Shown here: in pieces, positions 1-8,693 of the stretch
Layout: each line of letters starts with the position of its first letter
Numbering within the stretch: the stretch's first letter is position 1
NCBI RefSeq assembly: GCF_006516955.1
Contig: NZ_VHLG01000019.1
Coordinates: 1 to 64,000, forward strand
Direction: 5' to 3'
Source of the DNA: Martelella alba
Lineage (GTDB): Bacteria; Pseudomonadota; Alphaproteobacteria; Rhizobiales; Rhizobiaceae
DNA: 64,000 nucleotides
The notes under the pieces: generated by a model
The model's database searches: none
Told to the model about the DNA's origin: nothing
Seen by the model: only the letters and a program-made list of their open reading frames with translations
Position numbers and translations under genes: made by a program

Positions 1-75
1 CACTACAAAGCCACGGGCAAGGGCTGGCAGTCGCGGCTGAATGATGATTTGCGAAAGGCGGCTGGGCTGGGGTAA
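1..75 (+). CDS. brnA: BrnA-type antitoxin, C-terminal end (cut by window edge)
   Basis: The window opens inside a reading frame ending in YKATGKGWQSRLNDDLRKA and a TAA stop at 73-75. This is the characteristic tail of BrnA antitoxins, ribbon-helix-helix proteins that neutralise the RNase toxin BrnT and repress the brnTA operon. Only 24 residues are visible, so neither the DNA-binding domain nor brnT can be checked. The next 600 bases are gene debris, so an intact module cannot be assumed. The assignment rests on the GKGWQ motif and its C-terminal context. Confidence 0.6.
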   Translation, partial: HYKATGKGWQSRLNDDLRKAAGLG

Positions 76-129
76 CAGCTGCGCTGCGGGGTCCGGCCCA
101 TTGCAAGTCCTGAACCCCCGTTCAGAAGC

Positions 130-500
130 GAAACCGGAATGCTTGAAGTCATGGTGCGGCTGGGTCGACGGCTATTCCGATCTTATTCTGCGGCTGATGG
201 AAAACCTGGATGTGCCCCGCTAGGGCCTGATCGGCCCGTGGCCCCATATGTATCCGACCTGGGGCCGGCCCGGCCCGCAGATCGGCTTCCTGCAGGAATG
301 CATGCGCTGGTGGCGGCACTGGCTGCTGGGCGAGGCGACCGGCATGATGAACGAGCCGATGCTGCGGCTGTGGGCTGGCCAAGACCCGCAACCGGATGCC
401 GCATCAGGGCCACTCCATGCGGGCCGGATTTCAGTTCTCCCAGACCTATGAACGCGACAGCTGGAAGGTCGCAATCGCAACGGATACGCAGGTTTTCCGG
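130..500 (+). pseudogene. CocE/NonD-family hydrolase remnant
   Basis: Conceptual translation gives WVDGYS, then VPR-stop-GLIGPWPHMYP, then GRPGPQIGFLQECMRWW and EPMLRLW. This is the order seen in the C-terminal half of the alpha/beta-hydrolase domain of CocE/NonD (X-Pro dipeptidyl-peptidase-like) esterases. The in-frame TAG at 221-223 replaces an expected sense codon. Near 385-400 the frame jumps to a stretch (YERDSWKVAIATDT) resembling the end of the jelly-roll domain, so a large internal segment has been lost. The gene has no start and no catalytic serine region. It is a decayed fragment; the family call is moderately confident. Confidence 0.55.
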
Positions 501-504
501 GAAA

Positions 505-701
505 ATGGCAACAACATGAAAGACATGCCGAGCACGACCGGACCCGGCCAGTATGTTCGCCTCCGCGCCGAAATGGACTGCTATTTCGCCGTTTCCGCTT
601 GCCCCAAGGATCTCATCATCATCAATGGCGAAGGCGGCGTTCCCCGTGACATCGAATTGCATGTCCGGCCCATAGGCAACATACCACCCAGGCCCAGATG
701 A
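505..701 (+). pseudogene. DUF1989 / urea-carboxylase-associated protein fragment
   Basis: The frame running to the stop at 699-701 contains GPGQYVRLRAEMDCYFAVSA followed by CPKD and a short tail. This is the well-conserved C-terminal block of DUF1989 proteins (urea carboxylase- or aminomethyltransferase-associated). The N-terminal two thirds are absent, and the fragment is fused in frame to the preceding CocE-like debris. It looks like a deletion junction between two unrelated genes. No ribosome binding site or plausible start precedes it. Confidence 0.5.
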
Positions 702-807
702 CTTCGGGAGGGAAAATGTGGCGTTTGTAACTGATCGCCGGTTGGGGCATTCTCCTCGGCCACCCTGTCCCCAGTGCCCCGCCAAGCTGCCATCACTGAA
801 TGTAACA

Positions 808-1785
808 TCACATTCCGCGTGTCTTTCGGCCATCAATCGAATTTTCGCAACGGAGCCCTTCTGGCAATGAAGGGGAAGCGGGGCTGCCATGCCTGGCTTC
901 GCGCGCAATCGTCATGAGGCCTGCCGCGATGATCAGGAGGATACCGACCAGCATCGGAGTGTCCATTGTGTCGCCGAAGAAAAGGTAGCCGAACAGCACG
1001 GCCCAGAGCATCTGGCTATATTGGGTTGAAGCGATATAGGCCGCAGGCGCGTAGAAGGCGGCCTGCATCAGCAGGACATTGGCGGCCGCTGCCATCAACC
1101 CATAGCCTGCCAGCCAGAGCCACTCCGTTCGCGTCGGCATTTCAAATGTGAACAGCATCAGCGTGCCGCAGACGATGACAGCACCGAGAATGCCGGCGCC
1201 GAAGAGCGAAATCTTCTTTTCGGCGGCGTCGGCGGCGCGATATGTCACCACCGAAATTGCACCGCCAAGGCCGGCAAAGAGCGCACCGAAGTGACCGATC
1301 GATAATTCGCGGAAGCCGGGGCGCAGCACAATCAGCACGCCGATGAAGCCGATGATCACAGCCGCCCAGCGGCGGATGCCAACAGCTTCCTTCAGAAACA
1401 GGATCGACATGATGGTGACGAATGCCGGTTGCAGGAAGATCAGCGCAAAGGCTTCAGCCATGGAAAGATGGGTAAAGGCTGTGACGCTGCCGATCACACC
1501 GAGTGGATAGGCGCTGAACCGCAACATCCACAACGGACGGTTCGTAGTGCGCAGAATATCGACCCAGCGATCGCCTTTCTGCATCAGGAAAGGCAGAGCG
1601 AAAAGCGCAAAGACCCCACCGAAAAATGCAGTTTCATAGGGAGCGACCGCACCATGCAGGGCCTTGACGCTGGCATCGCTGAAGGAGAATGCGGTACAGG
1701 CTGCAAACCCCAGAAGAATGCCTTTGATTACGATATTGTCTTGGGACGCATGGCCTGCTGCCATGCCGTGTTTTGCAGAATGCAT
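808..1785 (-). CDS. DMT-superfamily (EamA) permease
   Basis: A 325-residue integral membrane protein with about ten hydrophobic segments in two similar halves, as in EamA/RhaT-type drug/metabolite transporters. The first half shows SFSDASVKALHG and FLQPAFVTIMSILFLKE, and the second repeats the pattern near QYSQMLWAVLFGYLFFGD. Substrate cannot be read from the sequence; members export amino acids, sugars or small metabolites. The start at 1785 is chosen over the upstream 1863 because a GGAG precedes it and the extra 26 residues are not family-like. It is flanked by debris and the convergent end of the ROK regulator, so it is probably monocistronic. Confidence 0.85.
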   Translation of the reverse strand: MHSAKHGMAAGHASQDNIVIKGILLGFAACTAFSFSDASVKALHGAVAPYETAFFGGVFALFALPFLMQKGDRWVDILRTTNRPLWMLRFSAYPLGVIGSVTAFTHLSMAEAFALIFLQPAFVTIMSILFLKEAVGIRRWAAVIIGFIGVLIVLRPGFRELSIGHFGALFAGLGGAISVVTYRAADAAEKKISLFGAGILGAVIVCGTLMLFTFEMPTRTEWLWLAGYGLMAAAANVLLMQAAFYAPAAYIASTQYSQMLWAVLFGYLFFGDTMDTPMLVGILLIIAAGLMTIAREARHGSPASPSLPEGLRCENSIDGRKTRGM

Positions 1786-1918
1786 GATGGCGCACTCCGT
1801 TTTCTGAAATAATGGTCGAGGCGGAAGCGGCCACGCCAGGCAGGGGATGAGAGGCGTGGGCACGGACAGACGAAGCTGGCGTTTTGGATGTCAGGCCGGA
1901 GAGGCTGCGATAAGCCGT

Positions 1919-3106
1919 TCAGGGCAACTGCATCTTTGTCGGAAAATCCTTTGGCGAAAACAGCGAATTGTGCATCTGGTTGAGCGCGATCGCAACGGCG
2001 CCGACGACGGTCGCCCGTGAGCCGAGCGTGCTCACTTCAAGCTTGATCCGGCGGCGCGTCAAACGGGGCAGCTCTTCTTCGATCATGCCGAAAAGCAGCG
2101 GGTGCCGGCCGACATTGCCGCCAAGAAAGATCGTTTGCGGATCAATCATCGCGTCGACCGAAAGGATAAGCAAGGCTGCAAGGCGGGCAGTTTGGCGAAT
2201 GGTGTCACGTGCTGCCGTGTGGCCGGCTTCTGCTTCTGCAAAAACATCCCGGACATTAAGCTGCTGGCCGCCAGCAGCGCGATAGCGGCTCATCAGACCG
2301 GCGGCACTGATAGCCGTTTCCAGAGCGCCGCGATCCAGGCTGTCATTGCTGTAGGGGTCCGACCCGAAGGGCAAATAGGAGATTTCGCCAGCAGCACCGC
2401 GTGCACCCTTGATCAGCTTGCCGTCAATCAGCATGCCAAGACCGATACCTGTGCCCAGCATTATGAAGGCGGCGTTGGAAATACCGGCGTTGACACCCTT
2501 CCAACTCTCTCCCAGCACGGCTGCATTGACGTCGTTTTCGATGATGACGGGGCAACCGATCGCCTGGGACAGCTCCTCAATCAGGTTGATACTGTCAGTG
2601 CCCGGCATGTTCGGCGCCATCAAAAGCGCGCCGGTTTCCGGCTCGATCACGCCGGGGGTGGCAACGGTGCCCAGAAACAGCTTTTCGAGCGGGACGGCTG
2701 AAGCCGAGACCACCTTCGAGACACAGGCATTCAGATGGTTGACGAGGTCCGCACCAGCCTTGCCGCCAACGGCAAACTCACCCTCTTCAATGATTGTGCC
2801 GGTGACGGAAACAATGGCGATGCGCAGCGTCGTCGCTCCGAGATCGATGCCGATGGCATAGCCGCCATCTTCTGCGACTTCATAAGTGACCGCACTTCGT
2901 CCGACTTTGCCTGAGATCATGCCATTGACCCGGACCCAGCCACTTTCCTCAAGCGCACGGATAACCTCTGACATGGTCTGTTTGGAAAGACCCGTCTTCT
3001 TTGCCAGTGCAGCTCTTGATGTCGGGCCCTCTTTCAGGAGAACCTCCATCGCCGCGCGTACGGAGATTTGACGGAGAACGGGCGGGGGCGTAGCGTGCGT
3101 CTGCAT
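1919..3106 (-). CDS. ROK-family transcriptional regulator (NagC/XylR type)
   Basis: 395 residues: an N-terminal winged helix-turn-helix (about 10-60, with TSRAALAKKTGLSKQTMSEV) and a ROK sugar-kinase-like domain starting at GIDLGATTLRIAIV. Such proteins usually repress sugar-use genes until the sugar or its phosphate binds the ROK domain. The ROK zinc motif (CxCGxxGC) is missing: after GEISYLPFGSDP the protein runs straight to LETAIS. The same absence is seen in the ROK kinase at 7406-8386, so the two are probably related. It is divergent from the ATPase at 3640. The 19-bp palindromes at 3207-3225 and 3541-3559 in the shared promoter region are its likely operators. Confidence 0.9.
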   Translation of the reverse strand: MQTHATPPPVLRQISVRAAMEVLLKEGPTSRAALAKKTGLSKQTMSEVIRALEESGWVRVNGMISGKVGRSAVTYEVAEDGGYAIGIDLGATTLRIAIVSVTGTIIEEGEFAVGGKAGADLVNHLNACVSKVVSASAVPLEKLFLGTVATPGVIEPETGALLMAPNMPGTDSINLIEELSQAIGCPVIIENDVNAAVLGESWKGVNAGISNAAFIMLGTGIGLGMLIDGKLIKGARGAAGEISYLPFGSDPYSNDSLDRGALETAISAAGLMSRYRAAGGQQLNVRDVFAEAEAGHTAARDTIRQTARLAALLILSVDAMIDPQTIFLGGNVGRHPLLFGMIEEELPRLTRRRIKLEVSTLGSRATVVGAVAIALNQMHNSLFSPKDFPTKMQLP

Positions 3107-3206
3107 TCTGCTGATCTGGCTTTTCTAGATGATGGCGGTGCAGCCTTTGGGCGACACAAGATAATCTTGCGGGCAATTCTGTCACAGTTTGTGGCAGATG
3201 GCTAGT

Positions 3207-3225
3207 GTTCGACTGCCTGACGAAC
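3207..3225. promoter_or_regulatory. ROK operator site A
   Basis: GTTCGACTGCCTGACGAAC, a 19-bp imperfect palindrome with GTTCG and CGAAC ends. It lies about 100 bp upstream of the ROK regulator start. Three close relatives occur at 3541, 8405 and 8675, all in promoter regions of this glycan locus. Autorepression by the ROK regulator is inferred. The rest of 3107-3639 holds no gene that I can support. Confidence 0.7.
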
Positions 3226-3540
3226 TAATAAGATACCCTAAAATTGATCGACCTTTCAGCTTTGATCGGTCAGTGCAGTGCTGTATCAAAGGGCCTGCGC
3301 GGTCGGAGGATCTGGTTGTTGCTGCCATATCACGATGGTTTTCCTTGCATTTTTGTACCTTGACGTGAATTCCAGATGGACTGAACCACGCCATTTCAGA
3401 CCTCGGTTTTGCCTATGCGACGCATGGTCAGACCTTATCTGGCGTGAAAGAGACATGTGGAAATGCGTAAAGCACGCGCGCATCTTGGCTGATCGCTCGC
3501 CGCTTCGGAGCATGAATTGCAAACCGGAACGGGTTTTTAG

Positions 3541-3559
3541 GTTCGGCACCTTGACGAAC
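3541..3559. promoter_or_regulatory. ROK operator site B
   Basis: GTTCGGCACCTTGACGAAC, the second copy of the 19-bp element, 81 bp upstream of the ATPase start at 3640. It agrees with site D (8675-8693, reverse strand GTTCGGCAACCTGACGAAG) at 16 of 19 positions. Its position suggests control of the ATPase-nagB transcript. Confidence 0.7.
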
Positions 3560-3639
3560 TATAGGAAAGCTTGCAAATTGCGGGCTCGCTAATGATAACC
3601 ATGGTCTGGCCTTTCGCCAGGAACAGAAGAGGGCGAATA

Positions 3640-4779
3640 ATGGCAGAGCTCAACCTCAACAAAGTGGTCAAGGATTATGGCCACACGCGCGTCATCCACG
3701 GCGTCGAGCTGGACGTCAAAGACGGCGAATTTGTTGTTCTGGTAGGGCCTTCGGGTTGCGGCAAGTCGACGCTGCTGCGGATCATCGCGGGTCTTGAAGA
3801 GACCAGCGCGGGTGCCGTCCACATTGGCGGACAGGATGTTACGGCTCTGCCGCCCGGTGAGCGCGGCATTGCCATGGTGTTCCAGTCCTATGCCCTTTAT
3901 CCGCATATGACGGTTCGGCAGAACCTCTCCTTTGGCCTTGAGAACGGTCCAATGTCGAAGGGAGATATTGCTACGCGTGTTGCCGATGCCGCCCGCATGC
4001 TGGAGATTGAGAACCTGCTTGAGCGTCGTCCGAAAGCGCTTTCCGGCGGTCAGCGCCAGCGTGTCGCCATTGGTCGGGCGATCGTGCGCGATCCCAAGGT
4101 CTTCCTGTTCGACGAGCCGCTGTCAAACCTTGACGCAGCGCTCAGGGTCCAGACCCGCGGTGAAATCAGCCGGCTGCACAAGCGCCTCGGTGCGACGATG
4201 ATTTATGTGACCCATGATCAGATCGAAGCCATGACCATGGCAGATCGTATCGCGGTTCTCCATGGTGGGGTGCTCGAACAGTTCGGAGCGCCGCTCGAAT
4301 TGTTCAACCATCCGGTCAACAAGTTTGTGGCAGGCTTTATCGGTTCGCCAAAGATGAATTTCTATGACGGCAAGATCCTTGAGGCAACGACGCAAAGCGT
4401 GACCCTGGACGTTCCCGGCTTTGGCGTGGTCTGCGCGCCGGTCGAGGGTTCTTCTGCAAGACCGGGCCAGACGGCAACGCTTGGCGTCAGACCCAATCAC
4501 TTCCATGTCGTCGACCCCGCATCCAGCCGGCACAAGCTTGTTTCCTTCGAAGTGTCCTACACCGAAAGCGTTGGTACGGAGACCTATCTGTTTGGCCGCA
4601 TTCAGGGCAATGAGGCGGATACCGTCCTTCATTTGCCTGATCACGTTCCGGCAGGCGAAGGCGATGTTCTGACCTTCGGTGTTGAGCCCGAACGCATGCA
4701 TGTCTTCGATGCCGAGACAGAGCTGGCCTTCCGCAAGAACAAGGAGCCGAATTTCTTCAATAGCGGCGCCGCACAATGA
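3640..4779 (+). CDS. Sugar ABC transporter ATP-binding protein (UgpC/MsmK type)
   Basis: 379 residues. Walker A GPSGCGKST at 36-44, Q-loop in VFQSYALYPHM, signature LSGGQRQRVAIGRA and Walker B VFLFDEPLSNLDA. A C-terminal TOBE/MalK regulatory domain follows, giving the length typical of CUT1 ATPases. It probably energises the permeases encoded at 10202-11988, since that operon lacks its own ATPase. The start at 3640 follows a GAGGGCGAA ribosome site; the longer frame from 3571 adds a non-conserved stretch. The stop overlaps the nagB start (ATGA), so the two are translationally coupled. Confidence 0.92.
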   Translation: MAELNLNKVVKDYGHTRVIHGVELDVKDGEFVVLVGPSGCGKSTLLRIIAGLEETSAGAVHIGGQDVTALPPGERGIAMVFQSYALYPHMTVRQNLSFGLENGPMSKGDIATRVADAARMLEIENLLERRPKALSGGQRQRVAIGRAIVRDPKVFLFDEPLSNLDAALRVQTRGEISRLHKRLGATMIYVTHDQIEAMTMADRIAVLHGGVLEQFGAPLELFNHPVNKFVAGFIGSPKMNFYDGKILEATTQSVTLDVPGFGVVCAPVEGSSARPGQTATLGVRPNHFHVVDPASSRHKLVSFEVSYTESVGTETYLFGRIQGNEADTVLHLPDHVPAGEGDVLTFGVEPERMHVFDAETELAFRKNKEPNFFNSGAAQ

Positions 4780-5507
4780 GACGGGTAACACTTGAAACGG
4801 CGGCGGCGGCAGCCGTCGCGACAGCCAGTGCTATCATCGAACGCGTCAATCGCAAGCCCGATACTGTTCTCGGTCTGGCGACAGGCGCAACGATGGAGCC
4901 GGTTTATGCCGAGCTTATCAAGGCCTATCGCGACGGCGCCGTCAGTTTTTCCCGGGTGAAAAGCTTCAATCTCGATGAATATATCGGCTTGCCGCCCGAA
5001 CATCCCGGCTCCTATCGGTCAACCATGAACGCGCTCCTGTTCGATCATGTCGACATCGCCAAGGCCAATACATACGTCCCGGATGGCATGGCGGATGACG
5101 AAGTCGCTGCGGCGGCAACCTATGAGAAAGCCATGCGTGCGGCAGGCGGTATCGATCTTCAGTTGCTCGGGATCGGCCGCAATGGCCATATCGGTTTCAA
5201 CGAGCCGGGCTCGGCGCTCGACAGCCTCACGCGTCCGGTCAGGTTGCATGAATCGACACTGTCGGCCAATAGCGGCTTCTTTGCTGGCGCGCGCGTTCCT
5301 GAAATGGCAATTACGATGGGCATCGGCACTATTCTGCGTGCCCGGCAGATCGTTGTCCTGGCGACAGGTGCCGCCAAGGCGGATGCCGTTTCCAGCGCTT
5401 TCAGGCCGGGATTTTCGATCGACTGTCCCGCGTCCGCCCTCAATGAGCATGGAGATGCGATCTGGTATCTCGATTCGGCGGCTGCCCATTATGACAGGGC
5501 AGCCTGA
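4776..5507 (+). CDS. nagB: Glucosamine-6-phosphate deaminase
   Basis: 243 residues, about the length of the shorter Bacillus-type NagB. It converts glucosamine-6-phosphate to fructose-6-phosphate and ammonia in the cytoplasm. Diagnostic stretches are SFNLDEYIGLPPEHPGSYRS and GIGRNGHIGFNEPGS, the latter carrying the active-site loop with His and Glu. The position that is Asp in E. coli (VDGHIAFNEP) is Asn here, as in other NagB/NagB-like enzymes. The start overlaps the ATPase stop. No nagA deacetylase lies in the window, which suggests either a de-acetylated substrate or a nagA elsewhere. Confidence 0.93.
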   Translation: MRRVTLETAAAAAVATASAIIERVNRKPDTVLGLATGATMEPVYAELIKAYRDGAVSFSRVKSFNLDEYIGLPPEHPGSYRSTMNALLFDHVDIAKANTYVPDGMADDEVAAAATYEKAMRAAGGIDLQLLGIGRNGHIGFNEPGSALDSLTRPVRLHESTLSANSGFFAGARVPEMAITMGIGTILRARQIVVLATGAAKADAVSSAFRPGFSIDCPASALNEHGDAIWYLDSAAAHYDRAA

Positions 5508-5543
5508 GGGTTGGACTGAACCAGCGATTTCCAGGAGAATATA

Positions 5544-5578
5544 AAACGCCATCGGCCAGGAGACAGCCGGTGGCGTTT
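5544..5578. terminator. Bidirectional hairpin between convergent genes
   Basis: The arms AAACGCCA...CGGC and GCCGGTGGCGTTT pair around a short loop, between the stop of nagB (+) and the stop of the glycosidase gene (-). A-rich and T-rich ends flank the stem on both strands, so it can serve both convergent transcripts. Confidence 0.7.
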
Positions 5579-5604
5579 CAGTCTGCGGCAAGACTGGCCA
5601 GCGA

Positions 5605-7368
5605 TCAGCTGGCCACCCTACCCTTCGCAAGGGCTGCTTCGATCCGGTCGCGATATTCAAGAATTGCGGCGGCATGCATGCCGGTCCAGCCCTGGAGCAG
5701 CGAACCGCGGCCAAAGGGAGGGGAGAAATATTCAACCGAGCCGATCCAGCCCTCTTCGAGCGAGGTTTGCCACCAGCGCAACATCGGGTAATCCCAGCCG
5801 TCCAGCCCGTATTGCAAGCGCTGTTCGGCGTAGAGCCCCGAGAGATAAGGCCAGTCGGAGCCGTTGTGATAGCGATAGGCAAATGCCGATTTTGATCGCG
5901 TGTCGGCGGGACGCTTGAAGGGAGGCCATGCGCACATCACACCCCAGTCGCCATAAGGCTGGGCGTCGTTGTTGCGGGTTTCCAGAAGCTCCTCGACCTT
6001 GGCGAGAACCGTTCTTGCCCGCTCTTTTGATATGGCTTCGAACCGCAGCAAGGTCAGGCTGTCGAGTGTCAGATGATCTTCGACGAAGTCGTCCTTCATG
6101 CCATAGTCAGCATACCAGCCGGACGGCAGCAGCAGTGCGTCATCAAGGGCAGCCCGGGCCGTTACGGCCGTTCTCTTTGCCCTTGAAGCCAGATCCGGAT
6201 CGATGGTGTCGCCGGTTCTGGCAATCACGTCGAGTGCGCCGATCCACAGCCCGATGTCATAGGACACGTAGCCGTGTCGATAGACGTTGTCGGCCCAGTC
6301 GCGGTCATGATGGTGCGGTTTGACCGGCAGACCGTTGCCCTTAAGATCGAAGCCGCAATAGCGCTCATAGATGGTTTTGATCATCGGCCAGTGCTGCTTC
6401 AGCGGGGCATCATCACCCGTCACACGCACATAGTCTCCAATCGTCAGGATGAAGAAAAGCGGGCTGTCAAAATGATCGCTCCACCAGTCTGTCGGCCGCA
6501 AATGCTCTGCACTGTAAACGGGATCCTTGCTGCGGAACTTTTCCCATTCCTTTCCCTGTTCGGGGCCGGTAAGGATGACACCGCTCGGTGCTTCGCCATC
6601 GCTCTGGAAGCCTTTTGCCATGAGCGTTATTTCGTCGCGAACGGCATCGGGTTCGAGATGGAGGAGAGCCTGAAGGGTCCAGTAGCCATCGCGGTAATAG
6701 GTGCGTGTCGGTGCGCTGTAGGCATGGCCTGCCGCCAGGCCCAGAAAGCTGCCATCCTCGGCCTTGCGGATTGAGGACAGTGAGGCGTGGGCGCTTTGAA
6801 TGGCCATTGAGCGCATCAGCGCGGGGGCTGCGGGAAGAAGGTCGCAACGCGCAATGTGGGCTTCACATTCGCTGATGATATCGGCAGCGGAAAGTGTAAG
6901 GCCGCGTTCGGCCTCTGCCGGGCTTGCGCCTGCAGCAATGATGATATCGCCATTGGGACGGGTTTCGGCAATGACAAGTCCCCAGGGCGTCCGGGCGATT
7001 TTGCGACTTTTGCCTTCGCGGGCGATTTTTTCCGGCTCTGTCAGGCTTCCCCACCATGCGCATCGTCTCGCCGGTCGCATGGATTTGAGCTGAATACCGC
7101 GCAAGAGCAGCGCTGGCTGGCTCTGGGCAATGTAAAGGCCGCAGCCTTTGCCGGTGACCCGGTTTGGGGCATAGGTGAGTTCGCCCTTAAGGGGGCTGGT
7201 AAACAGGTTGGCGATCCGGCCGCAGCCCCAAAGCGAGATTTCAAGCCGGCCCTCGGGATAGAAATCACCCTGAATGCGGGGCGCCATGAAGGCGAGCTGG
7301 AGGCCCTTGCTGCTGGCAACCTGGCCGTCACTAAGCGGCCAGGCCATGGCCTTTGTGGAATTGGGCAT
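5605..7368 (-). CDS. (alpha/alpha)6-barrel glycoside hydrolase-like protein
   Basis: 587 residues. An N-terminal beta-rich part (LEISLWGCGRIANLF) precedes a helical domain with TRTYYRDGYWTLQALL, HHHDRDWADNVYRHGYVSYD, and EYFSPPFGRGSLLQGWTG near the end. This arrangement resembles amylo-glucosidase/GH15/GH63-type six-hairpin glycosidases. The Asp/Glu residues in YRDGYW and HDRDWAD are candidate catalytic or substrate residues, but I cannot assign a GH family. There is no signal peptide, so it should act in the cytoplasm on imported oligosaccharides. The start at 7368 has AGGAG upstream. It lies 37 bp after the ROK kinase, in the same operon. Confidence 0.75.
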   Translation of the reverse strand: MPNSTKAMAWPLSDGQVASSKGLQLAFMAPRIQGDFYPEGRLEISLWGCGRIANLFTSPLKGELTYAPNRVTGKGCGLYIAQSQPALLLRGIQLKSMRPARRCAWWGSLTEPEKIAREGKSRKIARTPWGLVIAETRPNGDIIIAAGASPAEAERGLTLSAADIISECEAHIARCDLLPAAPALMRSMAIQSAHASLSSIRKAEDGSFLGLAAGHAYSAPTRTYYRDGYWTLQALLHLEPDAVRDEITLMAKGFQSDGEAPSGVILTGPEQGKEWEKFRSKDPVYSAEHLRPTDWWSDHFDSPLFFILTIGDYVRVTGDDAPLKQHWPMIKTIYERYCGFDLKGNGLPVKPHHHDRDWADNVYRHGYVSYDIGLWIGALDVIARTGDTIDPDLASRAKRTAVTARAALDDALLLPSGWYADYGMKDDFVEDHLTLDSLTLLRFEAISKERARTVLAKVEELLETRNNDAQPYGDWGVMCAWPPFKRPADTRSKSAFAYRYHNGSDWPYLSGLYAEQRLQYGLDGWDYPMLRWWQTSLEEGWIGSVEYFSPPFGRGSLLQGWTGMHAAAILEYRDRIEAALAKGRVAS

Positions 7369-7405
7369 GATGAGACTCCTTCCGCGGCAATTTTGCCTTC
7401 CGGCC

Positions 7406-8386
7406 TTAATTCTGATTTTCGTTCGACAGCTTGGCGGCAAACATCAATGCTCCCATGAGGCCTGCCTCGGCACCAAAGAGACTGGGCTCAATCCGGCAGG
7501 GGAAAGGCAGCAGCGGGCCAACACTCTTGATGAGGTAAGATATGAATCGCGGGTGCGAGCCGATCCCCCCACCAATGACGGTGACCGCGGGATCGACCAG
7601 CGCATGTATGGATGCGATGCCTGTCGCTGCATCAGCGGCAATGGCCGCGATCGCGGCTTGGCTTGGCGCGTCGCCAGCCTCAGCCCGCGCAAACAGGTCA
7701 GCTACCGTTTCGTCCGGCTTCAGGAAGCGCCGTTTGATACCGGCCGTGCCGACCGCATCTTCATAGAGACCGTTTTCTGAATGGGGGGCATCGCGATGCG
7801 GTTCGGCCCCCACCGGAACATAGCCGATTTCACCGGCGCGGCCTTCTGCGCCGCGTATCAGCTTTCCGTCAATGACCAGCCCCATTCCGACGCCGGTTCC
7901 GAAGGAAACAAAGGCTAGCGATTCCAGATCTTTTCCAACACCCGCCTTTGCTTCGCCAAAGGCAGAAAGGTTGACGTCATTTTCAACGGCAACCGGGGCG
8001 TTGAGCTCTGCACGGACAAGGGTTGCGAGCGGCTGGTCTTGGGGCAAGGCAAGGTTGGGAGAGAGAGAAGCCAGTCCCGTTTGCGGCGAAACAACGCCCG
8101 GAACGCCAATGACAAGTTGGCTAAGAGCATCATCGGCAACGCCGCATTCCGACATCAACTGGCAGACAAGTGTGGCTATCTGCTGGATAACGCGGCCATT
8201 GCCTCCGTGAAGGGTCGGCTCCGAGCGACGGACCATCAACCGGCCAGTGCTGTCGGCGATACCCGCAAGGAGCTTGGTTCCACCCAGGTCAACGCCAGCG
8301 ACAAAAGGGCCGCGCGCAGCTTTTGTTGGCTGGGTTGCCACGTCTGCTGCTGAATGGCTGTTGTCGGTGAGGCTTTCAAGAGACAC
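7406..8386 (-). CDS. ROK-family sugar kinase
   Basis: 326 residues without a helix-turn-helix domain. After about 28 non-conserved residues come the ATP-binding motif VAGVDLGGTKLLAGIAD, then VENDVNLSAFGEA and SFGTGVGMGLVIDGKLIRGA. This is the core of ROK glucokinases, N-acetylglucosamine kinases and glucosamine kinases. With nagB on the same locus it is a candidate GlcN/GlcNAc kinase. The usual cysteine cluster for zinc is absent, as in the ROK regulator at 1919-3106. The promoter at 8423-8451 is followed directly by an operator copy (8405-8423). Confidence 0.85.
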   Translation of the reverse strand: MSLESLTDNSHSAADVATQPTKAARGPFVAGVDLGGTKLLAGIADSTGRLMVRRSEPTLHGGNGRVIQQIATLVCQLMSECGVADDALSQLVIGVPGVVSPQTGLASLSPNLALPQDQPLATLVRAELNAPVAVENDVNLSAFGEAKAGVGKDLESLAFVSFGTGVGMGLVIDGKLIRGAEGRAGEIGYVPVGAEPHRDAPHSENGLYEDAVGTAGIKRRFLKPDETVADLFARAEAGDAPSQAAIAAIAADAATGIASIHALVDPAVTVIGGGIGSHPRFISYLIKSVGPLLPFPCRIEPSLFGAEAGLMGALMFAAKLSNENQN

Positions 8387-8404
8387 GCGGTATTCCCTTA
8401 TTTT

Positions 8405-8451
8405 GTTCGTTATGTTGACGAATTATTATGCAGCCAATTTCGGCCTGTCAA
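8405..8451 (-). promoter_or_regulatory. Sigma70-like promoter with ROK operator site C
   Basis: On the minus strand TTGACA (complement of 8446-8451) and TAATAA (complement of 8423-8428) are 17 bp apart, an excellent sigma70 pair. The operator copy GTTCGTTATGTTGACGAAT (plus strand 8405-8423) starts right after the -10 box, where a bound repressor would block transcription of the ROK kinase and glycosidase genes. Confidence 0.75.
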
Positions 8452-8646
8452 GCGATCCGCAGTCAGCCAGCTTCATGGTAGAGAGATCGAGGCGTATTGA
8501 TATACCTCATCTAAATATATGAAATATATAGAACTAATTCGAATATTGAAGATTTTTGACAGGAGCGACAATGGAGGTGCGGTGCATGGCTTCCGGGCTG
8601 TTGCAACAGTTGATCGACAAGAGAGCGTGAATTTTTGTTTCGCCGC

Positions 8647-8693
8647 TTGACAAAATCTTCCACGTCGCACCATACTTCGTCAGGTTGCCGAAC
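8647..8693 (+). promoter_or_regulatory. Promoter with ROK operator site D, upstream of sugar ABC operon
   Basis: TTGACA at 8647-8652 and CATACT at 8671-8676 are 18 bp apart. The operator CTTCGTCAGGTTGCCGAAC (8675-8693) overlaps the -10 box and start point. The first gene of the operon begins at 8961, so the transcript would have a long leader of about 270 nt in which I recognise no riboswitch. No gene is seen elsewhere in 8387-8960. Confidence 0.65.
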
